Part shown: piece by piece, positions 1 to 6,082 of the stretch
How the letters are laid out: each line of letters opens with the position of its first letter
Position numbering within the stretch: position 1 is the first letter of the stretch
Source of the DNA: Clostridia bacterium
Lineage (GTDB): Bacteria > Bacillota > Clostridia > Oscillospirales > Oscillospiraceae
Length of the DNA stretch: 11,625 bases
Direction: 5' to 3'
Assembly: GCA_021153265.1 (NCBI GenBank)
Contig: JAGKTU010000069.1
Span: 1 to 11,625, forward strand
Notes under the pieces: model-generated
The model's database searches: none
What the model was told of the DNA's origin: nothing
What the model saw: the letters and a program-made list of their open reading frames with translations, nothing else
Position numbers and translations under genes: made by a program

Positions 1-1411
1 GTCCCACCGGAATCCCGGTTCTCGCCGAAACCACCGCCGCAATATCTGCCCCGGTCACGGCTCTGGCGCGGCGATTCTCCTGAGGTCTGGACGCAATGCG
101 CTGCATTTTATCCCGAAGCAAAGCTGCCTTCTCGTACCGGCTCTCCCGGACTGCCTCCTGCAGTTCCTGTTCCAATTCCTGCCGCACCGCAGCACCCCGT
201 CCGCTGTGCAGTTCCTCCATTCTGGCTCTGGAAGCCCCCTCATCCAACAGATCGATGGCCTTATCCGGCAAAAACTGATCCGGCAGATACCGCACCGACA
301 GACGAACCGCTTCCTTCATGGCATCTTCCGTAATACGCAGCTTGTGATGCCGTTCCAGCCCCGGTTTCAGAGCTTTCAGGATGGACATGGCTGTTTCCTC
401 CCCCGGCTCTTCCACCGGCACAGGCCGGAACCGACGGTCAAGCGCCGCATCCTTTTCGATATATTTTCGGTATTCCTCCCGGGTGGTCGCTCCCAGCATT
501 TGCAATTCTCCCCGCCCCAAAGCCGGTTTGAAAATATTCGCCGCATCGATGGCGCCCTCTGCCGCGCCTGCACCTACAATGGTATGCATTTCATCCACGA
601 ACAGAATCACATCGCCATTTCTGCGGATCTCAGCCAGCACGTCCCGAAGACGTTCCTCAAATTCGCCGCGATATTTGGTGCCTGCCACCAGATTTGCCAT
701 ATTCAGACTGACCAGCCGTTTATCCTTCAACTGGGGCGGCACATTTCCGGCCGCCATACGTTGCGCCAGACCTTCGGCGATGGCGGTTTTGCCCACCCCC
801 GGTTCGCCGATCAGGGCTGGATTGTTCTTATTTTTTCGGCACAAAATCCCGATCACCGTATCAATCTCCCGATCCCTGCCGATCACCGGGTCCATATTCC
901 CGGCTTTTGCGATCAGATCCTCGCTGTATTGCTCCAAAAGTTTCAATGTAGCCGCCTCCCTTTTTACCCGGGCGGGAGCACCTGCCTCCCACCGCATTTG
1001 ATCCACCGTATTGGTAAACAGCGCTTCCGTATCCACGCCGCTCAGCAGCAAAAGCTGCCGCACCGTTCCCTTTTTCCGCCGTGACATAGCCAGTAAGATA
1101 TGCCCCGGCACAATTTCCCGACACCCTTGCGACTTGGCTTCCGCCGCCGCCTGACGCAGCAGCGCTCCAGCCTCCGGACTCAGCCCCTGGGGCAGCGGAA
1201 GCTCCGGTGTCCCTGTTCCGCAGAGGATCGCTGCCATTTTCTCCGTCAGTCCCGGATCCATGCCCGTACCCCTAAGCAGCTGACCCATGCTGCCCCGGCT
1301 GCTAAGCATGGCAAGCAGCAGGTGTACACTGCCCACATAGCTGTGGCCCAATTCTCTGGCCTTTGATCCCGAATCCCGAATCAGTTCCGCAGTTAGCGTA
1401 TGGTAACGCAC
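1..1411 (-). CDS. clpC: ClpC-type AAA+ unfoldase, N-terminal part (cut by window edge)
   Basis: This encodes the first 470 residues of a Hsp100/ClpC ATPase, which unfolds proteins and feeds them to the ClpP protease in the cytosol. The frame is open to the left edge, so the second ATPase domain lies outside. Visible parts in order are a double Clp_N repeat (about residues 5-135), a first AAA+ domain with Walker A GEPGVGKT (202-209), Walker B VILFVDE (268-274) and the arginine-finger segment DAALDRRF (321-328), then a short UVR-like helical linker (about 412-440). The short linker favours ClpC over ClpB, which has a long coiled-coil middle domain. There are two adjacent GTG codons. The one at 1411 is preferred because AGGAGG (1419-1424) lies 7 bases away, against 4 for the GTG at 1414. 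No ctsR, mcsA or mcsB gene lies immediately upstream; the neighbour is a divergent ferredoxin. Confidence 0.93.
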   Translation of the reverse strand, partial: MRYHTLTAELIRDSGSKARELGHSYVGSVHLLLAMLSSRGSMGQLLRGTGMDPGLTEKMAAILCGTGTPELPLPQGLSPEAGALLRQAAAEAKSQGCREIVPGHILLAMSRRKKGTVRQLLLLSGVDTEALFTNTVDQMRWEAGAPARVKREAATLKLLEQYSEDLIAKAGNMDPVIGRDREIDTVIGILCRKNKNNPALIGEPGVGKTAIAEGLAQRMAAGNVPPQLKDKRLVSLNMANLVAGTKYRGEFEERLRDVLAEIRRNGDVILFVDEMHTIVGAGAAEGAIDAANIFKPALGRGELQMLGATTREEYRKYIEKDAALDRRFRPVPVEEPGEETAMSILKALKPGLERHHKLRITEDAMKEAVRLSVRYLPDQFLPDKAIDLLDEGASRARMEELHSGRGAAVRQELEQELQEAVRESRYEKAALLRDKMQRIASRPQENRRARAVTGADIAAVVSARTGIPVG

Positions 1412-1456
1412 CACAATCCCTCCTTTTCCGAAAAATTCTTGCCTTACCAGAGAAAA

Positions 1457-1485
1457 TTTATACGAATCTTTCAAAAAAGGAATTG
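1457..1485 (-). promoter_or_regulatory. possible clpC promoter
   Basis: Read on the minus strand, TATAAA (1457-1462) is a fair -10 box about 45 bases upstream of the clpC start. The element 17 bases further up (1480-1485, CAATTC) is a poor -35. I see no CtsR-type direct repeat (GGTCAAA pair) and no CIRCE inverted repeat in this short region. The call is weak. Confidence 0.3.
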
Positions 1486-1510
1486 CAATTTCTAAAATCC
1501 ATGCTAGAAT
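1483..1510 (+). promoter_or_regulatory. sigma-A promoter of the ferredoxin transcript
   Basis: TTGCAA (1483-1488) and TAGAAT (1505-1510) are separated by 16 bases, and a TG one base ahead of the -10 (1502-1503) makes it an extended -10. Transcription would start near 1517, leaving a leader of about 46 bases before the ferredoxin start. Confidence 0.7.
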
Positions 1511-1516
1511 AAAGGT

Positions 1517-1532
1517 ACGTTAAACATAACGT
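1517..1532. promoter_or_regulatory. perfect inverted repeat at the ferredoxin transcription start
   Basis: ACGTTA, a four-base spacer AACA, and TAACGT form an exact inverted repeat placed at the predicted start of transcription of the ferredoxin gene. This is the typical position of a repressor operator. The six-base arms with a four-base loop could also be a weak RNA hairpin at the very 5' end of the mRNA. The binding protein is unknown; the sequence does not match Rex, CtsR or Fur consensus sites that I know. Confidence 0.35.
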
Positions 1533-1562
1533 GAAATAATCACAACATATGGAGGTAACACC

Positions 1563-1733
1563 ATGGCTTACAAGATTACTGACGCTTGTGTCGCTTGCGG
1601 CTCCTGCGCCGATCAGTGCCCCGTTGAGGCTATTTCCGAGGGCGACGGCAAGTACGTCATCGACGCCGATGTCTGCGTCTCCTGCGGTGCTTGCGCTGAT
1701 CAGTGCCCCGTCGAGGCCATCGAGGAAGGCTAA
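1563..1733 (+). CDS. 2[4Fe-4S] clostridial-type ferredoxin
   Basis: This is a 56-residue soluble electron carrier of the bacterial 2[4Fe-4S] ferredoxin family. Such proteins pass low-potential electrons between pyruvate:ferredoxin oxidoreductase, hydrogenases and related enzymes in anaerobes. The two cluster motifs are complete: C9-x2-C12-x2-C15-x3-C19-P and C38-x2-C41-x2-C44-x3-C48-P. The two halves are an internal duplication, sharing the segment ADQCPVEAI exactly and the 14-base run GATCAGTGCCCCGT at the DNA level. The length is normal for the family. GGAGGT (1551-1556) lies 6 bases before the ATG. The gene has its own extended -10 promoter and is followed at once by a strong hairpin, which suggests a short abundant transcript. 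The physiological partner cannot be told from the context. Confidence 0.95.
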   Translation: MAYKITDACVACGSCADQCPVEAISEGDGKYVIDADVCVSCGACADQCPVEAIEEG

Positions 1734-1750
1734 TTATTTCCAAACCGCAG

Positions 1751-1790
1751 TCAGCCTGCGCAGGGGTCACCACTGCGCAGGCTGATTCTT
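1751..1790 (+). terminator. rho-independent terminator or attenuator after the ferredoxin gene
   Basis: A perfect 12-bp stem (TCAGCCTGCGCA at 1751-1762 with its complement at 1774-1785) encloses an 11-base loop. The following tail, TTCTTTATTG, is only partly T-rich, so termination may be incomplete. The trmN6 ribosome binding site starts 5 bases after the T-rich part, leaving no room for a separate promoter downstream of the hairpin. Confidence 0.75.
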
Positions 1791-1803
1791 TATTGAGGCA
1801 TTT

Positions 1804-2496
1804 ATGGAACAACTGATCAACGGTTACCTTCTGGACACTCCGCCCGGTGCATTTCCCTTAAGCACCGACTCCATCCTGCTGCAGGATTTTGTCCGGTCGC
1901 CCCGTTCCGCCCGGGTTCTGGACTTGGGCTCCGGCTGCGGCACTTTAGGCGTGCTACTGTGCGCCAAGGACGAAAGCTGTCACGTCACAGGCATCGAGCT
2001 GGACGATACTGCCCACCGTGCCGCACTGGAGAACATCCGGCGCAACGATCTGTCTTTCCGTATGGAGAGTATATGCGCCGACCTGCGCCATCTTTCCGAA
2101 GTATTTTCCCCCGGCAGTTTTCATTGCTGCGTGTCCAATCCGCCCTATTTCACCGGCGGCGCAGCCAGCAAAGCCACGCCCATGGCCCGTCAGGACAGCT
2201 GCTGCCATTTAGACGATCTCTTTCAAGCAGCCGCTTATGCCATCAAATACGGCGGCGACTTTTTTCTGGTTCACAAACCGGAGCGTCTGTCTGAGTTGAT
2301 CTGCTGCGGGCAAACATATGCACTGGAAGCCAAGCGGCTGCGGCTGATCCGTCACCGACCCGGCGCCCCCATTTCGCTGATCCTCTTGCAATTCCGAAAG
2401 GGCGGCAAACCGGGACTCATCTGGGAAGAAGAAGCCCTTTTTGACAGCCAAGGTCAACCCACCCCCTATTACCGAACCCTTTATCACCTACCGTAA
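1804..2496 (+). CDS. trmN6: TrmN6-like tRNA1(Val) A37 N6-methyltransferase (YabB/YfiC family)
   Basis: This is a 230-residue class I SAM-dependent methyltransferase. Members of this family methylate N6 of adenosine 37 in tRNA1(Val). The sequence shows the SAM-binding motif I as VLDLGSGCGTLG (38-49), an acidic residue at the end of strand 2 (GIELD, E65) and the adenine N6-methylase motif NPPYF (112-116). The N-terminal segment DTPPGAFPLSTDSILL is also typical of the family (usually FxxxxDSxLL). The start is supported by GAGG (1795-1798) 5 bases ahead of the ATG. rsmI follows after 19 bases, so the two are probably co-transcribed. Promoter-like sequence is absent between the ferredoxin hairpin and this gene, so expression may come by read-through. 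The same pairing with rsmI and abrB occurs in Bacillus subtilis (yabB). Substrate identity is inferred from family and context. Confidence 0.85.
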   Translation: MEQLINGYLLDTPPGAFPLSTDSILLQDFVRSPRSARVLDLGSGCGTLGVLLCAKDESCHVTGIELDDTAHRAALENIRRNDLSFRMESICADLRHLSEVFSPGSFHCCVSNPPYFTGGAASKATPMARQDSCCHLDDLFQAAAYAIKYGGDFFLVHKPERLSELICCGQTYALEAKRLRLIRHRPGAPISLILLQFRKGGKPGLIWEEEALFDSQGQPTPYYRTLYHLP

Positions 2497-2515
2497 CACA
2501 CTTCAGGAGGCACAC

Positions 2516-3355
2516 ATGTCCGGAATGTTATATCTCGTCCCCACGCCCATTGGCAATTTGGGGGACATCTCCCAGCGATGCCGCGCAACGTTGGAAAGCG
2601 CAGACTTCATCGCTGCGGAAGATACCAGAGTTACTCTCAAGCTGCTCAACCATCTGGGCATCAAAAAAAGCCTTGTCAGCTACTACGAGCATAACAAGGC
2701 ATTCAAAGGCGATCAGATCGTGGAGCGCATCTTAAACGGCGAGACCTGTGCGCTGGTATCCGATGCCGGCAGTCCCGCCATCTCTGATCCCGGCGAGGAT
2801 CTGGTGAAGCAGTGCGCCGCCGCAGGCATCGTGGTCTGCGCCGTCCCCGGTCCCTGCGCCGCCATCACCGCGTTAAGCATTTCCGGCCAGTCCACCGGCA
2901 GATTCTGCTTTGAAGGTTTCCTCTCCACCGCAAAAAAGAGCCGCCGGAGCCATTTGGAATCTCTTAAAAAAGAGACCCGGACCATGATCTTCTACGAAGC
3001 GCCCCACAAGCTCCTGTCCACACTGGAGGACTTGGCCGAAGCCTTCGGTGAAGACCGCGGTATCAGCCTCTGCCGGGAGCTGACCAAGCTCCACGAGGAG
3101 GTGGTTCGCACCACGCTGGGCGAAGCGGTTCAAAAATATGCCGAAAATCCCCCCAAGGGAGAATTCGTTCTGGTAGTCGCCGGCGCGCCGGAGGAAATCC
3201 CGGAAGTCGCCACCGAGTCCGATGCCGCCGCCCGGGTCGCACAGCTCATGTCCGAGGGACTCAGCCGCAAGGACGCCGTCAAGCAGACCGCAAAGGAGCT
3301 GAGTCTGCCTAAGAATGTGGTCTATGATGCGGCTCTGGCACTGGACGAAGCATGA
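2516..3355 (+). CDS. rsmI: RsmI, 16S rRNA (cytidine-1402-2'-O)-methyltransferase
   Basis: This 279-residue protein of the tetrapyrrole-methylase fold adds the 2'-O-methyl group to C1402 in the decoding centre of 16S rRNA. Diagnostic stretches are YLVPTPIGNLGDIS (6-19), AAEDTR (33-38), VSDAGSPAISDPG (81-93), VPGPCA (110-115), FYEAPHKL (159-166), RELTKLHEE (187-195) and KGEFVLV (214-220). A helical C-terminal region (about 235-279) rich in Lys and Ala fits the RsmI HTH domain. An in-frame ATG lies 75 bases further upstream but would overlap trmN6. The start at 2516 has AGGAGG (2505-2510) 5 bases before it and matches the usual N-terminus. The gene ends just before a bidirectional terminator and faces abrB. 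Confidence 0.95.
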   Translation: MSGMLYLVPTPIGNLGDISQRCRATLESADFIAAEDTRVTLKLLNHLGIKKSLVSYYEHNKAFKGDQIVERILNGETCALVSDAGSPAISDPGEDLVKQCAAAGIVVCAVPGPCAAITALSISGQSTGRFCFEGFLSTAKKSRRSHLESLKKETRTMIFYEAPHKLLSTLEDLAEAFGEDRGISLCRELTKLHEEVVRTTLGEAVQKYAENPPKGEFVLVVAGAPEEIPEVATESDAAARVAQLMSEGLSRKDAVKQTAKELSLPKNVVYDAALALDEA

Positions 3356-3372
3356 CCCCCAAAAAATAACAG

Positions 3373-3410
3373 CCCCTGAATGATCCAAGAATCATTCAGG
3401 GGTATTTTTT
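3373..3410. terminator. bidirectional terminator between rsmI and abrB
   Basis: CCCCTGAATGAT (3373-3384) pairs perfectly with 3391-3402 around the loop CCAAGA. A T-run follows on the plus strand (3405-3410) and an A-run precedes (3361-3366), so the hairpin can stop both converging transcripts. The abrB stop codon (3409-3411) overlaps the plus-strand T-tract. Confidence 0.9.
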
Positions 3411-3651
3411 AGTACTCAGACATTTTGTTGATGCAATCCTGGCACACATTCTTGCCCCGGTAGGATACAAGACCCCGGGCAGAGGCGCAAAAAATGCATG
3501 CGGGTTCAAACTTCTGCAGGATGATCCGATCATTCTCCATGTAGATTTCCAATTCGTCCCGTTCTGCGATGTCCAGCGTACGCCGCAGTTCAATGGGCAA
3601 CACGATTCTACCGAGATCGTCCACCTTGCGAATGATACCCGTAGACTTCAT
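3409..3651 (-). CDS. abrB: AbrB-family transition-state regulator with C-terminal four-cysteine module
   Basis: This 80-residue DNA-binding protein has an N-terminal AbrB/MazE swapped-hairpin domain (about 1-47; MKSTGIIRKVDDLGRIVLP, then IELRRTLDIAERDELEIY) that closely matches Bacillus AbrB, which represses post-exponential and sporulation genes. The C-terminal part differs from Bacillus AbrB: it holds CIFC and CQDC, separated by 14 residues, a likely zinc-binding knuckle as in clostridial AbrB homologues. The start at 3651 is chosen because AAGGAG (3661-3666) lies 9 bases upstream and the AbrB homology begins exactly there. The frame stays open further upstream, but that extension runs across the promoter. 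The gene sits tail to tail with rsmI as in Bacillus, and head to head with spmA. It is too short for SpoVT, which carries a GAF domain. Confidence 0.92.
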   Translation of the reverse strand: MKSTGIIRKVDDLGRIVLPIELRRTLDIAERDELEIYMENDRIILQKFEPACIFCASARGLVSYRGKNVCQDCINKMSEY

Positions 3652-3727
3652 TTTGTCCAACTCCTTCCAATATAGCTGATATACGTCCGATTGCGAGTCA
3701 TACACAAATCGACTTATTTCTAATATC

Positions 3728-3755
3728 ATTATACAAGGTATTCCAATATTGTCAA
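3728..3755 (-). promoter_or_regulatory. consensus sigma-A promoter of abrB
   Basis: On the minus strand a perfect TTGACA (3750-3755) and a perfect TATAAT (3728-3733) are separated by 16 bases. The predicted start is near 3721, giving a leader of about 70 bases. The plus-strand reading of the -35 region is TTGTCAAA (3749-3756), which also matches the Spo0A box consensus TTGTCRAA, and a partial box (TCGAC, 3709-3713) lies about 10 bases after the transcription start. Confidence 0.85.
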
Positions 3756-3783
3756 ACATTTTTTATACAAAAGTCTTATTTTG

Positions 3784-3812
3784 TTGAAAATATCCAGACA
3801 TTTTGTGATTAT
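3784..3812 (+). promoter_or_regulatory. possible spmA promoter
   Basis: TTGAAA (3784-3789) and GATTAT (3807-3812) are spaced by 17 bases with TG at the extended -10 position (3804-3805). In Bacillus the spmAB genes are read by sporulation sigma-E; I could not find a convincing sigma-E or sigma-G pair here. This vegetative-type call is therefore tentative. Confidence 0.3.
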
Positions 3813-3847
3813 CCCCTCCATATTGTACACCACAAGGAGTGATGTAC

Positions 3848-4432
3848 ATGATCCTGAGCAAAATCTGGACTGGTATGGTTCTTATTGCCATTCTTGCGGC
3901 ACTGTTTCTCGGCAGAGGCACGCATCTCGGAACCTCTGTTCTGGAAGGCGCCCAATCCGGTGTGACTCTTGCCATTTCCATGGCCGGGGCCATCTGTCTT
4001 TGGAGCGGTGTCGGAAAGCTGATGGAAGTTTTGGGCCTAACACGCCACCTGTCCCGGCTTCTGCGCCCCGTCCTGTCCCGGATTTTTCCATCCACCCGGA
4101 AAGATCCCAAAGTCGCTAACTGCCTCAGCGCCAATATCTGCGCCAATTTTCTGGGGTTAGGCAACGCCGCCACGCCCATGGGAATCGCGGCCATCCGTCA
4201 AATGAAGCGGCCGGACAAGCCGGGGCTGGCAACCGATGAAATGTGCCGTCTTGTGGTGCTGAACACCGCATCTATCCAATTGATCCCCACCAATGTGGCT
4301 GCCATCCGTGCATCCCTCGGTTGTGCAGCACCTTTCGATATTCTCCCCGCCGTGTGGATCACCAGCGCGTGTTCAGCAGGTCTTGGTATCACCGCCGCGT
4401 GGTTTCTGGGAAAGGTGTGGCAGCATGATTGA
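3848..4432 (+). CDS. spmA: spore maturation protein A
   Basis: This is a 194-residue membrane protein of the SpmA family, related to the Gate/nucleoside-recognition domain. With SpmB it is needed for full dehydration of the spore core and spore heat resistance. Family-typical stretches are ANFLGLGNAATPMGIAAI (99-116) and LNTASIQLIPTNVAAIR (138-154). Hydrophobic segments near 8-22, 38-55 and 170-187 are likely membrane helices. Three starts are possible (GTG 3839, ATG 3842, ATG 3848). The last is preferred because AAGGAG (3834-3839) is 8 bases away and because MILSKIW resembles the usual N-terminus. The stop overlaps the first 8 bases of spmB, implying translational coupling. Membrane location is inferred from hydrophobicity. 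Confidence 0.93.
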   Translation: MILSKIWTGMVLIAILAALFLGRGTHLGTSVLEGAQSGVTLAISMAGAICLWSGVGKLMEVLGLTRHLSRLLRPVLSRIFPSTRKDPKVANCLSANICANFLGLGNAATPMGIAAIRQMKRPDKPGLATDEMCRLVVLNTASIQLIPTNVAAIRASLGCAAPFDILPAVWITSACSAGLGITAAWFLGKVWQHD

Positions 4433-4934
4433 CTACCTCGTACCTCTGATCCTGTTTTTTACCTGCGCGCTGGCACTCCACAAGAAGGAAAACGCCTACG
4501 ATCTTCTTCTGCAAGGCGCCAATGACGGGCTCAAGCTCCTAATCAGCATCCTTCCCACCCTGATCCTGCTGCTTACCGCGGTGTACATGCTCCGCGCTTC
4601 CGGTGCCGTGGAACTACTCAGTTCCATCTTAGCCCCGGTCTTCCGTCTATTTGGCATCCCCCCGGAAGCCGCTCTTCTGGTTCTCATCCGTCCCATCAGC
4701 GGCAGCGCAGCGCTGGCCGTTGGCGCTGACCTAATGCTGCAATATGGGACAGATTCCCTCATCGGCCGCACGGCAGCCGTAATGCTGGGTTCTACGGAGA
4801 CCACATTTTATACCATCAGTGTCTATTTTGGTGCCGCCGGCATCCAAAAGACCCGTTATGCCATCCCGGCAGCGCTTATAGCAGACTTTGTGGGCTTCTT
4901 CATGGCCTCCTGGACTGTAAAACTTCTCTTTTAA
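4425..4934 (+). CDS. spmB: spore maturation protein B
   Basis: This 169-residue hydrophobic protein is the SpmB partner of SpmA in spore core dehydration. Recognisable stretches are LRASGAVELL (56-65), IRPISGSAAL (88-97) and GSTETTFYTISVYFGAAGI (122-140), the hallmark of the family. At least three hydrophobic segments (about 4-17, 38-55, 146-162) fit membrane helices. The frame could be extended upstream inside spmA, but the start at 4425 gives the normal family length and N-terminus. Its ribosome site is weak (AAAGG at 4411-4415), consistent with coupling to spmA, which it overlaps. The codons CTA and TTA appear here, unlike in the carbohydrate genes further right. It converges on an exonuclease gene through a shared hairpin. 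Confidence 0.94.
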   Translation: MIDYLVPLILFFTCALALHKKENAYDLLLQGANDGLKLLISILPTLILLLTAVYMLRASGAVELLSSILAPVFRLFGIPPEAALLVLIRPISGSAALAVGADLMLQYGTDSLIGRTAAVMLGSTETTFYTISVYFGAAGIQKTRYAIPAALIADFVGFFMASWTVKLLF

Positions 4935-4970
4935 GAAAAACAGGCACACCCGTAGGTGTGCCTGCTGCAT
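4933..4970. terminator. bidirectional terminator between spmB and the exonuclease gene
   Basis: CAGGCACACC (4941-4950) pairs exactly with GGTGTGCCTG (4955-4964) around the tetraloop CGTA. The A-rich flank at 4933-4940 becomes a good T-tract on the minus strand, so the hairpin fits best as the exonuclease terminator. Its plus-strand tail (CTGCATTATT) is weaker. Confidence 0.8.
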
Positions 4971-5965
4971 TATTGTGCCGAATTATCCCCCTGTGCGCTG
5001 CCGGAACGGCGGCGGCGACGGCGGCGGCTTCTGCCTGCGTCCTCCGGGTCTGCCTTTTCCGCGCGACGGGCGTAGGCCTCCGCGGCTTCCGACGTCGCTT
5101 CATAAGTCAGCCGGCTCACCCGAACAAGTCCGTCGGGCTGGGTAGACAGCCGCACCCGGATCAGGAATTTTCCGTCCTGCGGGCAAGTGGCCAAGTCCAT
5201 GTACCGATGTCCCGGCTGGGCAAACCATCTGGACCCCAGCATCCGTGCGCCGCAAATAGGGCAGATATTCTCCTCGCCGGACATACTGGACAGCGCGGCG
5301 CGCTTATCCAGATAATCGTGGAACACTTTTCTCTCAATGCATCCGGGAAGTTCCGCACCGTGGAAGCCGTTTTCATGGCTCTTCAGCGCCGCATTGTATT
5401 CCTCCATACCCCGTTTCAAGTCGAGCTTTGCGCAGATCAGCGCGGTATGGTACGCATCACCCAGTGCATCGTGGGCAGGCCGGGTAGCCTCGATGTTGAA
5501 AATCTCCATAGCGGTCTTCAGTGCCTTCTGGGCGTTGGAACCATCGGTCTGGGCATTGAACATCATCTGGGCATTGTACCATCTGTCTGTCCAGCCGGTT
5601 TCCAGTCCGAAAAGCTGCAAATTCTCACGCAGAATGCCAATATCGTCAAAACCCCAGGTCAGAAATACGATATCCTCGCCGCACCAGTTTCGGAATGCTT
5701 CCATTGCATCAGGAAACGCAATTCCCTCTTCCTTGAGTCGGGACTCCTTGATGCCGGTGAGCTTACTGACCCGGCGGTTTAAGTGCCGGTAATATTTCGG
5801 TCTGATCATCACCTGAAATTCATCCGCTACCTGCTGATCTTCCGTGACCCGAACCGCGCCGATCTGAATGATCTCGCCCCGAATGGTCACAGGCAGCACC
5901 TTTTTCGCCGAAGGCGAACCCGGCCAGGGTTGATTCCATTCCATATCCAAAACAATGTAATTCAT
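4970..5965 (-). CDS. DEDDh 3'-5' exonuclease domain protein with zinc-finger-like segment and basic tail
   Basis: The 331-residue product begins with an RNase T/DNA polymerase III epsilon-type exonuclease domain (about 1-185), with D7-x-E9 in DMEWNQ, an Asp in WGFDDIGIL (107/108) and the motif III pair H165-x4-D170 in HDALGDAY. Together these give a complete DEDDh set that binds two metal ions and trims nucleic acid from 3' ends. Overall it resembles the KapD/ERI1-like clade, whose natural substrates in Firmicutes are poorly known. A segment with C235-x2-C238 and C261 (plus H253) may bind zinc. The C-terminus is highly basic, with eight arginines in RRRRRRRR-like context (312-320), suggesting RNA or DNA contact. 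AGAGG (5974-5978) lies 8 bases before the start. It has its own promoter, so it is not part of the nagB transcript. The function is a family-level inference. Confidence 0.85.
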   Translation of the reverse strand: MNYIVLDMEWNQPWPGSPSAKKVLPVTIRGEIIQIGAVRVTEDQQVADEFQVMIRPKYYRHLNRRVSKLTGIKESRLKEEGIAFPDAMEAFRNWCGEDIVFLTWGFDDIGILRENLQLFGLETGWTDRWYNAQMMFNAQTDGSNAQKALKTAMEIFNIEATRPAHDALGDAYHTALICAKLDLKRGMEEYNAALKSHENGFHGAELPGCIERKVFHDYLDKRAALSSMSGEENICPICGARMLGSRWFAQPGHRYMDLATCPQDGKFLIRVRLSTQPDGLVRVSRLTYEATSEAAEAYARRAEKADPEDAGRSRRRRRRRSGSAQGDNSAQ

Positions 5966-5998
5966 CGCAATAACCTCTAATATTTGATCCTACATGAT

Positions 5999-6028
5999 AT
6001 CATACCACACAAACATAGCACCTGTAAA
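5999..6028 (-). promoter_or_regulatory. sigma-A promoter of the exonuclease gene
   Basis: On the minus strand TTTACA (6023-6028) and TATGAT (5999-6004) are separated by 18 bases. The promoter starts directly after the nagB terminator tail, so transcription is independent of nagB apart from read-through. Confidence 0.6.
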
Positions 6029-6029
6029 C

Positions 6030-6072
6030 CCAAAAAAGCAAAAAAGATCCCGGAGGGATTTGCCCTCCGGGA
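6030..6072 (-). terminator. rho-independent terminator of nagB
   Basis: TCCCGGAGGG (6048-6057) pairs exactly with 6063-6072 around a five-base loop. On the minus strand the stem is followed by TCTTTTTTGCTTTTTTGG, a clear U-rich tail. The stem base lies 10 bases past the nagB stop codon. Confidence 0.9.
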
Positions 6073-6082
6073 ATTCTGATGT

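Noticed and set aside
206..1084. Plus-strand open frame of 292 codons across the clpC gene
   Set aside because: It is the register-matched shadow of the ClpC N-terminal coding sequence, which shows Walker motifs and the Clp_N repeat on the minus strand.
2873..3388. Minus-strand open frame of 171 codons opposite rsmI
   Set aside because: RsmI motifs cover the plus strand throughout, and this frame would start within the rsmI-abrB terminator.
3652..3759. N-terminal extension of AbrB by 36 residues
   Set aside because: The extension runs over the consensus -35 and -10 boxes of the abrB promoter, lacks a ribosome site, and is absent from known AbrB proteins.
5006..5034. GC-rich triplet run resembling a microsatellite
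   Set aside because: It encodes the arginine-rich tail of the exonuclease with mixed codons, so it is coding sequence rather than a simple repeat expansion.
4958..5782. Plus-strand open frame of 274 codons opposite the exonuclease gene
   Set aside because: The translated product has no recognisable pattern, and the minus strand encodes a complete DEDDh active site with a good promoter and terminator.
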